A stretch of DNA of 64,000 bases from Pteria penguin (Eukaryota; Mollusca; Bivalvia; Pterioida; Pteriidae), in contig CM068580.1 of NCBI GenBank assembly GCA_035048485.1, positions 57,117,983 to 57,181,982 of the forward strand. The letters run 5' to 3'. Position 1 is the first letter of the stretch, and each line of letters starts with the position of its first letter. The translations under genes and the position numbers were made by a program. The notes under the pieces are model-generated. The model saw nothing but the letters and a program-made list of their open reading frames with translations. It searched no databases and was not told where the DNA came from. This document shows positions 1 to 45,142 of the stretch, piece after piece.

Positions 1-2274
1 GCGTGGAATGGAACTTTCAGAGCTTGTTGTTTTTAATGGAAAGTTATACTCTGTTGATGACAGAACTGGTCTTGTGTATCATGTTTCTCGGACGGAAGTA
101 TTTCCATGGGTAATATTAACAGATGGAAATGGAGAAAGTCCTAAAGGTATACATTATTAATGTTTATACATGTAAATCTCATCAAGTCCATTATGACTCT
201 CTCTGCTACGTTGAAAATATCCAGAATTTTTTTGAGTTTATAATAGCAGATTTTCAGTTATTGTAATTTTGATTAATTTAGTAATATTTGGCTTTTTAAT
301 TATATTATTATACTGCACTTTATGTTTTTATTAGGCACCAAGGACCTCTCTGAATATAACATTTGTAAAATTTAAAAAATACATGGTTTTACATTGAGAT
401 AATCAGCAAGGTGAAATTATGAGGTAAAAAAGGGATTCTATTATATGTGTACACTTAATGTTCCAGAATCCAGGTTTTATTTAATTTGTTAATACATGTA
501 GTTCCCATGCACTTAATTTGGAATAAATTTTATGGTACTTTCTTTGTGATTAATCCCTAACTTCTAAAAGTTCTAGATTTTTTTGAGTCAAGTACAATAA
601 CCAATTATATATAATAATTATGTTCCAGATGGTGGCAAGTTTATATTTCATTTATCAGTCATTGCATGCAGATATTGGTGTAGACCCATGCATTTTCCAT
701 ATCAATAAAATTGTTATAAGGATATTGGTATACATGTAGGACCTCACATTTTGCGAACTTTGTTTTACAAATTTTAAGTTGTCAGCCATGAAGTATATTT
801 GATATATACAAAAAGAAATTGATAATGTTAATAATGTTTTCAGGACTAAAATGTGAATGGGCAACAGTGAAAAATAATAGGATGTATGTCGGAGGTCTAG
901 GCAAGGAATGGACAACACGAGATGGCGTTGTGGAAAATCTGGATCCACAATGGGTGAAATCTATTGGTGTTAATGGTGATGTTATTCATTTAGATTGGCA
1001 TGAAAAATATGATGCAATGAGAGAAAAAGCTGGGTACAAGTTTCCAGGTATGGCATTGATTTATATATATATAAATTTATATAGAGGTTGATGAATTCAG
1101 GAGAAAGGGGGCAGTATGGTCTAGTGGAATTATACTGTAATTTTTATTTGATGAGTTTTGACTCTGACTGTGGGAAATAACTTTATTTAGGTTGTTTATT
1201 GCCTGGCTTCTAATCTATCCTTCAAATTGGACAAGGTAAATTAAGGTTCTGTCAAGTAGGTACCATTATCATATAGGTTAAGTAACCTTGGTATGACATA
1301 AAACAACAAACATGTAAATATGCATATTTGACAATGTACTAAAGCTTGTAAGAATTGACATGCAGTCTTCTTTATTTTTGTCAAATCAAACATAGATTTT
1401 AGGTAAAATATTTTCTTAAGTCCAAAATAAAGTATCCTAAATTTAGTCAAACAACAATAACAAAATTCATGTGGACGATTAATAAAAATTCACAACATAA
1501 GTAATAACACGGTCAAGTATTGTACATGTAAGTGGAAATCCAGGTCATCAGACACTGGGGATGAGCTAGCATCTCCTGCTGGAAAGCCACACATATATAA
1601 ATCTTTATTTTTTTCTTATTTTGAGGATTTGAGAAAATACAGTACAAATATATTACAGTCCAGACATTATGGTCTCAATTCCATTGTGAATTAGAAATTA
1701 CATGAAATATTATAATTTTACACATAATACAAAGGCATGAATCAGCTCAAGTAAACTTTTACCTGTATTCATACTGTGTTATGTGTGATTTTCCCTCTGT
1801 GTTTTGTGTATCATTTTCCCAGAACACCTTAACTGCACTGTATATATCGTTAAATAACTGCTATTTAGTACTTTAAGAAAATTATTTTTCCTCTCAATTT
1901 TAGGTTACATCATACATGAATCTGGGGTGTGGAGTGAAATTCATCAGAGATGGTTTTTCTTGCCTAGAAGGGCTAGTAAATTCAAGTATGAGGAAAAAGC
2001 TGATGAAAGAAGAGCAACAAACTTGCTTATAATTGCTAATGATAAATTCACTGATATTGTTGTAAAGAGAATAGGTAAACAACATCCTACTAGAGGATAC
2101 TCTTCCTTCAAATTTATTCCGGACACACGTGATCAAATCATTGTGGCTCTGAAATCCGAGGAAGATTCAGGCAAAATATCTAGTTACATATCGGCATTTA
2201 CAATCGATGGGAAAATTTTACTTAGGGAACGTCATATAGGAAATGTGAAATATGAGGGTATAGAATTTATTTAA
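1..2274 (+). CDS. CANT1: Soluble calcium-activated nucleotidase 1 (3' part, three exons)
   Basis: Exons 2-146 (frame from base 2), 844-1047 and 1904-2274 join in phase (GT donors at 147 and 1048, AG acceptors ending at 843 and 1903) and give the C-terminal 239 residues of an apyrase-family calcium-dependent nucleotidase. This enzyme hydrolyses nucleoside diphosphates such as UDP and GDP in the secretory pathway or outside the cell. Family motifs are easy to see: [20 protein letters not shown] in the first exon, [11 protein letters not shown] in the second, and [32 protein letters not shown] and the C-terminal VKYEGIEFI in the third. These blades belong to the five-bladed propeller; the conserved Glu and Ser residues in them are expected to bind calcium (family knowledge). 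The N-terminus and any signal anchor lie upstream of base 1. It is convergent with RTEL1. The identification is firm. Confidence 0.95.
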
Positions 2275-2854
2275 TTGATTATGTGTATTCTGCTGTGTAG
2301 AATAGAAGATGGCGCTTATTCTGTTTGATAATGTCATACCTGTGGGATCACTTTGTTATCTTTTGATTTTTTTCAATATGAACTTTTAAAGTTAACTTTT
2401 ATTTCAATACTTTGATATCTTATAGAAGTATTAGTGGTAGGTTTACTTAGCACATACCAGACAGAGTATGTAGATGTATATATTCATTAAAAAATGGTCT
2501 TTTCTAAAATTAACATGAAGGCAGAGTGGTCAGTAATAACTTGCACCTGACAAAATGTTGCCAGTTTAAAATGACCAGTTTTCGAGGACATCACAATTTT
2601 GAATTTCGTCTGACCTTAATTACCACGATACACCTTAATTTTTCATTTTCAGTAACTTTTATTGAAAATCTTGTAAATGTTTTACTCTTCAAAGTTAAAA
2701 CAATAGATTTGTGCATGTATTGATTTTATACCCCTTATAGTTTCAATGTCTGTTATAAGGGAATATATTTGTTTGAGACGTTATTTTTCTATCTTGAAAC
2801 TGACCATACAATATATATCTGTATGACATTTTTGGTATATGTTATTTATATTGA

Positions 2855-2860
2855 AATAAA
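2855..2860 (+). promoter_or_regulatory. Candidate polyadenylation signal of CANT1
   Basis: An AATAAA lies about 580 nt after the CANT1 stop codon in AT-rich DNA. An ATTAAA near 2484 is an alternative for a shorter 3' UTR. Which one is used cannot be decided from sequence. Confidence 0.4.
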
Positions 2861-3711
2861 TTTATTTATAAAATTTAAAAAAAATTAAGAAAATGAAAGT
2901 AACTCTTTGCACAATTAGAATGTAAATTATTCTTAACATAAATTCTACTTCCATTTAGTGAAATTCCAGTTTATCAGCCTAATTAATTGTTAAAAAGCAG
3001 TAAGATCAATGTTCATTTCATTCTGGAATACCTTTATAAGAGTGATCCTGTAAGGTCTGTTTTATTGTTTTTGTAAGTTTTCGGGTTTGTGTCCTCATAT
3101 TGTTTTATTTAATGTTTTATCTGGTATATAAGCTTGTTTATTGATATTAAGATCTACAATATGCCCAGTGTTCAGTCCCTGATATCAATATATTGCCATT
3201 ATTTAAGAATTTTGTCTTAAAATAATTTTAATTGTTTTTGTATTTGCATGACATCCCATAACATGATCATTGATGTATTACTTTCTGAATATTTTCAGAT
3301 AGTTTTAGTGTGCTTAAGTTTATAAGGATTTAGATGGAGTTGATTTTCTCAAACTTTTCTTACAAATTACTCCATTATAATTTTTATGCCCCCGACATAG
3401 AAAGGCTGGGGCATGTAGACATTGTAGTGTTACCCTATTCGTCACCATTCAGTTTCAGCTCATTTTCTCTTAGAAGGTTTTAGGAATTAAATTGATATTG
3501 GGTATATAGATGTATCAAGGGAAAATGCAGGTCAAATTTGAATATAGGTGTGGTCCGTTAATTTTTTGACAGAGTTATTGCCCTTGAACATTAAAAATTT
3601 CTTGAAAATATTAGTTCTCTGGCAATTATATTTCTTTATCTTAGCTGCCAGTGGGGGCATTTGTGTAGCACCAACTTATTAAAATTCTAGTTGGAACTTG
3701 CCATCTTTATG

Positions 3712-3998
3712 ATCTTATTAAAACATGACTTGTACTTCCAATACTCTCCATGAAGAAGAGCCGATTCAAGGTAATCTCATGATCACCTTACATTACAGCC
3801 AATCACAATTTGAGTTGGAGATCTTTCGAGGTGTTGTTTTGCATACTACTGATACCCAAATATCACTGAAAGATTTCTAACTCAAATTCTGATTGGCTGT
3901 AATGAAAGGTCATGACCTCAAGTCGGCAGTTTTGATATTTTGTGCATTGAGAGTATCTTAGAGAAATGAAGTTCAAGTCGTATTGTAATAAGATTGTG
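3712..3998. mobile_element. MITE-like foldback element
   Basis: The two halves are imperfect inverted copies. The left end ATCTTATTaaaacatgactt pairs with the right end aagtcgtattgtAATAAGAT, and inner segments around 'attacagccaatca' at 3795 and 'tgattggctgtaat' at 3889 pair closely. There is no coding capacity. Target-site duplication not resolved. Confidence 0.6.
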
Positions 3999-5810
3999 GA
4001 ACTTACAACTGCAAGTGTTATCTTGAAAGCACTCCATATTATTAGACTACTGAATCTTACCGAGCTTCAAATGAGCTTTTTTTGGCAAAAGTGCCCTTGG
4101 ACAGATGTAGTATTTCCTAGGTATTATTTTTGTATATGATATCATGTCTTGTTGTGAGAATGAAATTACATGTGTATATATTTATATATGTATAGTACAG
4201 GGCTTGAAATTTACACTTACTCTTACAGACTGCAAATTGAATTTCAGTTTTGCAAGTTGAAAGTATAGAAACTCTTTCAAAAAATGGGAATGTGAATTTT
4301 ACATGTTTTGTAAAAATGGCAATGACATTTAAAATCAAGCACTTGGAACTCCTTTGCAAGGCTGTTCTTGTTCTTAAAGACCTTCAACTAAAGGGCTACA
4401 AAAAACAATCAAGCGGTCAGAACACAACAACTTGCTATCAGGAACAGGGTTTTGTGAGTTCAGAAACAACAAAAATTTAGGAATTGCTCAAAATACTAAG
4501 GTTCAAGCTCCGATACAAGGTAACCAATATGTGCGTGTTGATGTGTTGTTTACAAAGTGATCACCAGAATCCATGTCTCAGTATTTTAACAGAGTACGGT
4601 TATTTCTTATTTATCTATATGTCCATGTAGTAGCTTATTTATTTATACTTCTGCCTGTTTCAGAATTACTATATATCTATATTTATGGGTGCATAAGTTA
4701 CATTGTATTGTTGTTATTACATAATGTATGATTAATTGATGATACTAGTACACATTTCAATTTATTTTGGTGAAATCTTTCTTTTCTTTGAAATGAACAT
4801 TCTGTTTCTGTGTAACTTTGCTTCATTTCTTTATGTATTATAAAGAAAAATTTTTATCCCTCCCCCCTCATTTAATTTTATTGGTAATTATAATTTAAAA
4901 AAAACCTTATCCTACTCAAAAATCTCTCTTACCACATAATTAAGATTTATTTTTAACAGGCTTAAATTTTAATCTCCTATTATCCATATGCATCATGATC
5001 TTGTCTTTTGAGATGACATATCTGCAGTATAATAAAATGATTGAAAGAGTCAGTTTTGGCAAGCATGGTTATGCATTTTAGGATTGTGACTTGATGTTAA
5101 TATTTAAAATATTTTGACATTGAAATTTTTTTAGTCACCTAGCCCATCTGTTACAAACAAATTCACATCCTTCTTTTGAATTTTCATTTTATCATGGATT
5201 TTTAATAAATTTTCTGTGAAAGACAAACATTGAGAAAGATCCCAGTGTTATATCTAAGAGAGCCTTTACTTTAGTAAATACTATTGCACATTGTTGTGAT
5301 TTAATTTTATCATTGATAGCAGCCTTTTACAATCTGATGTTTCTTAAACTTCAGGAGAAAGACATGTCCCTAATTATGACACGTCCCTAATTATGACACA
5401 TGCATTCCAAGTTACTTCACAATGCTAGCATGAAAGAACAGAGGTTTTGTTTTTGATTTATGAGTATGTGTGCGAATGTGTTTCTCTTCATGTTGTTTTA
5501 CTAAACTGCAAGTTTTATAACATATCTTCATATTTTTTTCCCCTTACATTCAGATTCTGGTTCAGAGAAGCAGCTTTTTACTATGATTGACAAATTCTCT
5601 ACTTACTTCTATGACAATCTTTTAAAATATTTACATGCATTAATTTGTACTCATTATCCAGTAGATTAGAGTAGAATTTATTTTTCTCTCTTCTTGTTAA
5701 ATTAATGAGAGGCATAATACAATTTCAAAATGATGAAGAAGGAAGCTCTATGAGTGTTCAGCTCATTGCTGAAGGAAAGGGATGTGTGCAAGATAATGCA
5801 ATGAAGATTA

Positions 5811-5916
5811 CAATCTGATTAAAATTAGAGTTCGGATCCGCTCATGATGATTGCTTCAGTTTTGTGTTGTGGTCATTGTTAGCTTATCAAAACTCTAATT
5901 TTGATTAGATTGTGTT
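5811..5916. repeat. Short inverted-repeat element
   Basis: CAATCTGATTAAAATTAGAG on the left faces its near-perfect reverse complement (CTCTAATTTTGATTAGATTG) on the right, with about 55 nt between. It resembles a very small foldback element. No coding content. Confidence 0.6.
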
Positions 5917-6289
5917 GATTATGATGTCCATTTCATGTCTATAATATTGTATAAGATCGAATATTTCAATATTTCTGTGTATCATTCTATCTTCTTCATA
6001 GTTTCAGTGTATTTGAATGTAATCAGAGAAATATCAAAATAAAAATTAAAGTTGTATACCCTATAATTCGGTATAGTTTCAAAATTAGGGCATGTTAAAC
6101 AAAAACTGTATTTTTCTTGTATGGCTAAAGAACATGCGATAACCAGAATATCCCTTCTCATTGAATATGCATTAGTTGGTTGTAAACATTATGTTTACGT
6201 ACATCACATTTTAGACTGACGTATCTCACTTAATACAACGAATTTGATCATAACATTTGCAAAGGCCCTTTTTTAGGCTCATATATATA

Positions 6290-6450
6290 GCCAAAAGAAT
6301 TTAGTAAAGGAACACAAACACTCTGTATTGCAAATTTTCGGCCTCACGACCTTTATCAAGCAATTTAAGAGATGACAAATACAAAGCTATGTAAAATTAA
6401 TGTTTACGTTTCAAAGATACCCAAGCTTATGTGTCTTTGAAACGTAAACA
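6290..6450. repeat. Dispersed repeat ending in a 17-bp perfect hairpin
   Basis: A block reading 'ggaacacaaacactctgtat...gcaaattttcggcctc...gacctttatcaag' recurs in diverged form at about 33990-34065 inside RTEL1. Just downstream, TGTTTACGTTTCAAAGA at 6401 is followed 16 nt later by its exact reverse complement, ending at 6450. Confidence 0.55.
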
Positions 6451-8821
6451 TGGTACAGTACAGTGTTTGGGTTCCTTAACTTTTTATGTACCAGACTTCC
6501 CTTTGGAAGACTTCTTCGAATCTTCAAAACAATTTAGAATAAATTTACTTATAATGTACACTGTACTAACGAACACAGGGTATACAGCTTTAAAGCCTTC
6601 TCTTTATAATACAACTACTTAATCAGTGATTGTGGCATTTAAAATATATTCACATAAATAAATTTTTACCTTGAGTTTAAACTTTTTAAAGAAAGATCAT
6701 CTTGTTTAAAGATATATTTTATGTACTTGAAATACTATGTTTATTTGATGTTGAATTGCATCTAACATTTGATCTGTTTTTCAATGAGGGACCATATCCT
6801 GCTGATCATTTGGTAACCGTTCCTCAGCCGACAACCCCATTCTAAATATGATGACAGGATTTGATATTGGTGATTGTTTTGACATATGGAAGTCATGAAT
6901 AATTTAAACTGTAGTGAATTAAAAAGGCAATCATTTGTACTTTATTCACAATAATTAATCTTGCTCAGCATTATTGCAAACTTGAAATTGTAGTGTATTG
7001 TGAGAAAATTGTGTAAACGTGATATAAATTTATGCATTTTATATATTTGATTAGCAGTCTACATACCTGTAAACCTTGATATCTGTTAAAAGTAATGGAA
7101 GTTTATATTTCAAATTAATCAGTTTGTTTCATGCTGGAAAATCAAGTGATGGTTGAGACCGATTGAATTTGTTTCATATTGGAAAATTAAATAATGGATA
7201 ATTGCATTCCTTTTAGAATTAAAGGTTTTGGCTAGAGATCAAATCAGAAATATATTACTGGTAATAGAGTGTGATAAAGTGTTTTGGTATATTCTAGTCT
7301 CCTGTGTAGTCAGAATCAAGCTAGTTGAAGTATTTCACATGATCATCATGTACAAAACTCATCCTATATTTGTGATGTACATCATGTCTTACTAACCACT
7401 TGTATTATTGAGTTGACATTTGTAGTTTTCATGATATCTTATTGATATGAGTACATGTATTATACTTAATATAAATTATTCATCGAAATACATCTGTGCA
7501 AATCCAGTTTAGATATATTACAATTATATCTATATTTTGATGATAAATCTTGTGGAATAAAGAAGGATATAATTCCAGTATTTGATTATTTTTGCAAAGT
7601 TTTGATTCCAACGTAAATTTTCTAAGCTGACTGTTCTAAAGTTGGAAAAGCTACCTACATTTTCTTTCTTTAATTCTTCAGAAAAGGAGATTCAGGGGCA
7701 GATAATTTTTGGATCATCTGTTTGTCAGTTGAGTTCATCTACAAATTAAAACACTGACAATACCGATAACTTTTGAATGATTAGAATTGGGGCTTCAATA
7801 ATTTATCTACATATTCCTTTTGACAAAACCATTTATTTTGGACCTCTTGATTTCTTTTTTTACTCTACAAAATATTGCAGGTCATTTCTGCTGTCTTGGG
7901 GCATCAGTGTTTCATCAACAACTTATTCTGTATAATTTCTGCTTATTTACTACACAAAGTGATTGGAACTTGAAATTACTTCTCCAATATTCAAGATTTT
8001 CATAATTCAGAGATACATATATTTCCTCTTTGGTTAGGTATCTGACATCGTAACCATATCACATCTAATAAATTCCTATGAAGTGTTATTTTTGTCCCTA
8101 CGTTTCCTCCAATTTGCAATGGTTTCCACTGAGCTGATTTAAGTCTCATTTATTCTACATCAAATGTCTACACAAAAGGGAAAAATAACTCTGTATTACA
8201 AAAAGATCGAATAATTACACCCCAAAAATTCAACTTATCCGTTGCCCATCAATGTCTACGCATGAAAAACATAAACCAGGATTCAAATGGACACAAAATG
8301 AAAGGTATATAAATAAATTTTACTATCTTCATAGTTTAAAAGCATTGGACAGATATATATTGCTTATTAATCTTCAAACTGTTCATGGATTACTCAACTT
8401 GAATATCTATCATTGATGTTACAAAAATAAATGACTTGTCAGAGCTCTGAAGGCTACAAAGCTTATTACTTGCTTTAAACTCAATCATAAGTTGTTCATC
8501 AAGTAACCTCCTATTCAAATATGAAAGCAATGCCCTGTAGTCATCAAAGCTGGGTTAAGATAAACTTTACCACAAACTTTTGTATGTAATCTTGACCTTG
8601 AACCACGCATGAAAAAAGAAAACTTTCTAGTATCGTGAAGTATTTATATGATGTCCAAAAGGCTGCAATTCCAAAAGTAATCAGAAATAGGAAAAGCAAT
8701 TTGATGTACAAATATAGCCCAACTGCTTTCTGAAAATTTGACATCTGCGTTTTTACTGACATCATGGAATTCAAAATTCTAAATATGACAAATAAATCTG
8801 TCATTGTACATTGTAGTACAT

Positions 8822-8827
8822 TTTATT
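8822..8827 (-). promoter_or_regulatory. Candidate polyadenylation signal of RTEL1
   Basis: AATAAA on the minus strand, about 47 nt beyond the RTEL1 stop codon (8874-8876). A short 3' UTR is plausible; no transcript support. Confidence 0.45.
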
Positions 8828-8873
8828 ATAATAAATGTATAAATAACAATTTCAATCGACATGGAGATTTTCA

Positions 8874-40946
<32,073 letters not shown>

Positions 40947-40982
40947 GGTACCTTCTTATAAGTGGATCTTCACAACCTGATT
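40947..40982 (-). other. RTEL1: RTEL1 5' UTR segment with upstream acceptor
   Basis: The 36 nt before the start codon end at a good minus-strand acceptor (ATATTATTCAG), so the first coding exon probably begins at 40982. A candidate noncoding exon lies upstream at 41546-41584, bounded by TTGTAG and CAG|GTGAGT. The transcription start is not identified. Confidence 0.45.
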
Positions 40983-41545
40983 CTGAATAATATATGAGTA
41001 TCAAAAGTTTGAGAAATAGTATAGTATAGTAAAATATCATCACTACATTCAACATTAATCTCAATTCCAAATCTTCAAGTTTACATGTAATACATGTATT
41101 TTACAGAATGTGAATAAAAGTTTTGAGGTTCTTTCTTTGTGTTTAATTCTTCTAATCCACATTTCAGCAACATCTCATTTAGAAATATTTAAACAGCATG
41201 AACAGAAATTATCCACTATTGTTTACTCCAACACTGATTACTTGAAAGTCTTGTTTCACTTATTTTAAGTCCCAATTCCCATTCCTTCATATAAATACAC
41301 ATCCCTAACTCAAACTTTCTTTGAATAGAATTGTTTCCATGGTCATTTCCAGTTAGGCGTTTTTTTTTTTTATTTTGGCAAAATTTATCATTTCCAGAAT
41401 TTTTTTGTGTCCGAGTCTGCTATTTATACTTTTGATTCCATTTCCAGTTTAGAGACGAAATTAAAGTCTATCCTGGAATCCATTAATGAGAGAAAGCATA
41501 GCTTGACATCCATCAGTTGAAATAAGGGCATTAAATGACACTCAC

Positions 41546-41584
41546 CTGTTGACTAAAAACACCTTTTTCATCAATATGTTTTCT
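41546..41584 (-). other. Candidate noncoding 5' exon of RTEL1
   Basis: On the minus strand a 39-nt segment is bounded by a TTTATTTGTAG acceptor and a consensus CAACAG|GTGAGT donor, 560 nt upstream of the first coding exon. Plausible as a 5' UTR exon; only a transcript could confirm it. Confidence 0.3.
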
Positions 41585-41990
41585 CTACAAATAAAAATTA
41601 AGAAAATAAAATCCTCCCATCCCCACATATTTGGGTGACCCTGGATTTCAATCTACTAATTAAGTTGAATTGGCCTGATTGAGAATTGATTGCACATAAT
41701 AAGTAAGGCACTGAAGCAGACATTGACTTAACATCTTTAACAACACATACACCAAATCCCTCAGCATCCAGCAAGATTCAAACCAATGCATTTCCAAATA
41801 TTCTCATTCATCAAATTATCAAGAATCATCTCTCAGAAAAATTTCTGACTACAGTACATTATAGAAATTATGGCCTACACTCTGTTATGTTTCTTATCAT
41901 TTATTTTCATTTCATACGCAATTTTTAATTCGTAGCTTCCGTTGTTGTGAATTCAAACATCCCTTCAAATCTAAACTGAGCCATCACTGA

Positions 41991-42429
41991 TTAGAGATGC
42001 AACGATATACCGCGATATGATATATCGCGATACATGGGTCACGATACGATACACGATACGATAGGGGACTCAAACAATACGCAACCATACGCCAATGTTA
42101 CTCATTATAAAATTATGTTGCAATTTCCATGATAAATAGAGATGTTTCATATTTAAAAAATTGTAAGAAAAAGACCAAATGGATATGTTTTCAGTATATT
42201 CTTTATATTGTTATATTGTATCAATTTGTACCTCATTTCTAGTATGAATTGTAATGTGCATTTCTTTTTCTCCCAAAGCTCTTTTATACATGTAGGATCT
42301 TCATGAAATCGAACAGGTACATTTTAACCCTGATTTCATGATGAGAAAATGTATCACGATACGTATCATATTGCTGTTCAAGTATCCTGATATGTATCGT
42401 ATCGTGAGGAGCTGTATCGTTGCATCTCT
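41991..42429. mobile_element. hAT-type MITE with perfect 8-bp target duplication
   Basis: Ends TAGAGATGCAACGATA and TATCGTTGCATCTCT are inverted. ATCACTGA is present directly outside both ends (41983-41990 and 42430-42437), an 8-bp duplication typical of the hAT superfamily. Both termini are rich in 'cgatacgata' subrepeats. No coding capacity. Confidence 0.88.
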
Positions 42430-42688
42430 ATCACTGATGATGTCTTTTCACAGTGGATTTTGCTTACAACAACTGTTGAATATTTGGTTTGAGAAACTGT
42501 CAAATAAATCATTAATGCCATTGGACAAAGTTACGGTAATCAATCCATAATCTAAACTAGTTAGATCTCAATAGATACAACTTTTATCTTTGAAATGAAT
42601 ATATCATTACCTTTTACCAAAAGGATTTTTTTTTTAAAATAATGTTATTCGGTCCAATAGGGATAATTAAAATTTGCAATGAACCTAA

Positions 42689-42966
42689 GCCGGTGTGGCC
42701 TAGTGGATAAGGTGCTCGGCTCGTGATTGAGAGGTCCCGATTTGACTCCTGCCCTGGGCACACAGGTGTTCTGTCTTTCAGATGAGACAGTAAATACCCT
42801 GGTCCTGTGTCACGGTCTGTGTGGCAAGTAAAAAATCCATCACTGCTTGGGGTGGGTCTGTTGCAAAGGTCCAAATTTGTATGCAATGCATCAGGCAGAT
42901 GCCGTCATCATATATGTGAAATAATCGTGGAGTGACGTAAAACTATATTCAATCAATCAATCAATG
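42689..42966 (+). mobile_element. tRNA-derived SINE, near full length
   Basis: Head GCCGGTGTGGCCTAGTGGAT, B-box-like 'gatttgactcctgcc', body 'gatgagacagtaaataccct', 'gcatcaggcagatgccgtca', then 'gtggagtgacgta' and an (AATC)n tail. Confidence 0.82.
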
Positions 42967-44849
42967 TATTGAACCTTATGGAAATTACTATATTATGTAC
43001 ATTTTTTTTCCATAAAATCCAACTTTAGGAAAAACTCATGGTTAAAAGTTCTGTAATATTGTAACCTACATGTATCAATATTCATAAACAAAAATGAAGT
43101 TCACCATGCAGTATTTCTGCATTTTACATTTTTTATATTTATAACTAGGGGAGATAAATCCTTTAAGGCAATTCATATTGTACTATCCCAAACTTTACAG
43201 TCACAAACATCATGATCATCTAAGGTGACATGTATTTTGCTTTAATAAGTAACCATAACAAAAATTACTTTTCTTATGTCTTATTTTGTCATTTGCAGCT
43301 TGTTATGGACTTAAGTGATAATAACCTTTATCTTGTTTAATTCTTGTTTTATGCCTCAAGATTATTGCAACTACATGTATTTGGTTATGGCAATTAACTG
43401 CCTCATGCAATGCACTGACATTTACACCTATGCATCAACCCAAAACAGTAAAGGATCTACATTTACCATGACATGGGATCTCAGTTTTTATTGACTAATG
43501 TAAAGGTCACTGACAAGCCACTGATGGGACCTTTTTTTCCTGAACCAAGCACTAAGCAGATTGTATCTTGTATTTTTTAAAAAGTTAACCGAAAATTACC
43601 ATAAAAAGGAAGTATAACACTCTTCTTATGAGTACACCTTGAAATGGAAGAGGAAGATAAGGCTGGTAATAGCACTGTAAGGAATGTTAAACTTCTAGCC
43701 TACATTTGTACTTAGTATTTTTAATAAATATAGATATTTTTCAGGTAATAAATGCAGTCTTACAGTCACAATTCATATATGTGCAATAGAGTTTCTGGGT
43801 GGCTAGCTACAATACATGTATCTGAAGGTATTGAACATTGCTCAGCAATACAGAATATCACAGCTAAAATAACGTCAACATTCACGCACACTTTGTGATT
43901 GTTATGACATCAAATGATTATGGCTCAGACTTTTTATATGACTTAAGTAAAAGTGCCCACATCGAGAACAATGGATTTGGTAGGTGATTAAATGCAAACC
44001 GTGACGGGATTTTAGTAGTTGCAATACTCTGTATTGTAAGAGATCACTTCTCTTTCAGATTTGAAGCTAACCATACGGAGGGGCTATGGCACATATACAG
44101 ATTGTATGACTGCATTTATCTTAAAGAAGTCATACATTATATTACATTACATTATCTGCATTTAGGCCCTATAAAGTATAAATCAAGGATGTATAGTTTA
44201 ACTATACTTCCCTGTATAAATGTAACTACATTATGTAAATCTGACAATATCGTGTTACATGTACTTGCCTTGCAGCCTTCATCCGTTGTATATAAAGGTA
44301 TGTATAAATATGTTCATGTCTGTAATCATTGTCATTGACATCCATTGATTAAAACTTCCAGGAAGAGTACTGTGTATAACTTTCATTGCTTTTAGTTTTA
44401 ATCAAATGGTTTGCAGAAGAATTTCAAGAAGAAGAAGAAGAATTGAAAAGTGTGCTTTCATGTTTTTATTAATTGGGAATGCGGGCTAAAACAGGATATT
44501 GCCTACCTAAGTTTGTGGTGATGTAAGTGACGTATATTTACATACCCCGTACATATTTAAATTAATAATCCTAGTTGGCCTGGTTTTTTTATCGGTACCC
44601 GTTTTTTATGTAATACGTCTTTGGCGCTTCCACTAGTCGGGAAAACCCAGCTATATTCGTTTCTATTTTTAATAGCCAATCAGATACGACGTTACTGTAG
44701 TACAGTGAACGAAAAAGACAACACAGTGCAAAGATATTTCGTCAGCGCTACAATAGTGTACAGAGGTCTGACGCATGGACCATAACCCTCTTTTCCTTTA
44801 GAATTGTAACAGTTTAAGTGAAAAGATGGGGAAAGCTACGACAGAAACA
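42967..44849. other. Intergenic DNA upstream of RTEL1
   Basis: No gene recognised. A diverged minus-strand SINE remnant lies about 43390-43530. Around 44600-44760 the sequence is less AT-rich and holds an 'agccaatcag' CCAAT-type box, but I cannot tie it to a promoter. Confidence 0.4.
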
Positions 44850-45142
44850 ACTTCTAGATCATGCGAATCACAATTAACAGACTTCATCCATGAATTAAAC
44901 CATAAAACACAGTAATATTCAGACAGAACTCAGTTACTATTATGGATTTCGCGAAAGCATTTGATAAAGTTCCCTATAAGCGTCTCCTTTACAAACTTCA
45001 CTTTCTTGGCATTATGGAAAATACATAGAATTGGATTCAGGCTTTTCTTTTTAACAGAACTCAAACAGATTCATCCGATTCGGTACCAGTCACCTCCGAT
45101 GTGCCCGGCCAGTACTTGGGCCGATTTTATTTATCTACATAA
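44850..45142 (+). pseudogene. LINE reverse transcriptase fragment, part 1
   Basis: Degenerate reading of a non-LTR reverse transcriptase: 'RSCESQLTDFIHEL' near 44860, then MDFAKAFDKVPYKRLLYKL from 44942, followed by a stop and frame changes. The FAKAFDKV block is the first catalytic aspartate region of Jockey/CR1-like LINE enzymes. It is cut at 45142 by an LTR element and resumes at 48256. Confidence 0.8.

Larger units (their letters stand above)
2275..8821. other. Intergenic DNA between convergent CANT1 and RTEL1
   Basis: About 6.5 kb with no recognisable coding exon; ORFs here are short and AT-driven. It holds the CANT1 3' UTR, a dispersed repeat with a 'cccccgacatag' start at about 3389-3690, inverted-repeat elements at 3712-3998 and 5811-5916, and a repeat at 6290-6450 related to sequence at 33990-34065. 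The stretches 4000-5800 and 6650-8820 show nothing I recognise. Confidence 0.6.
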
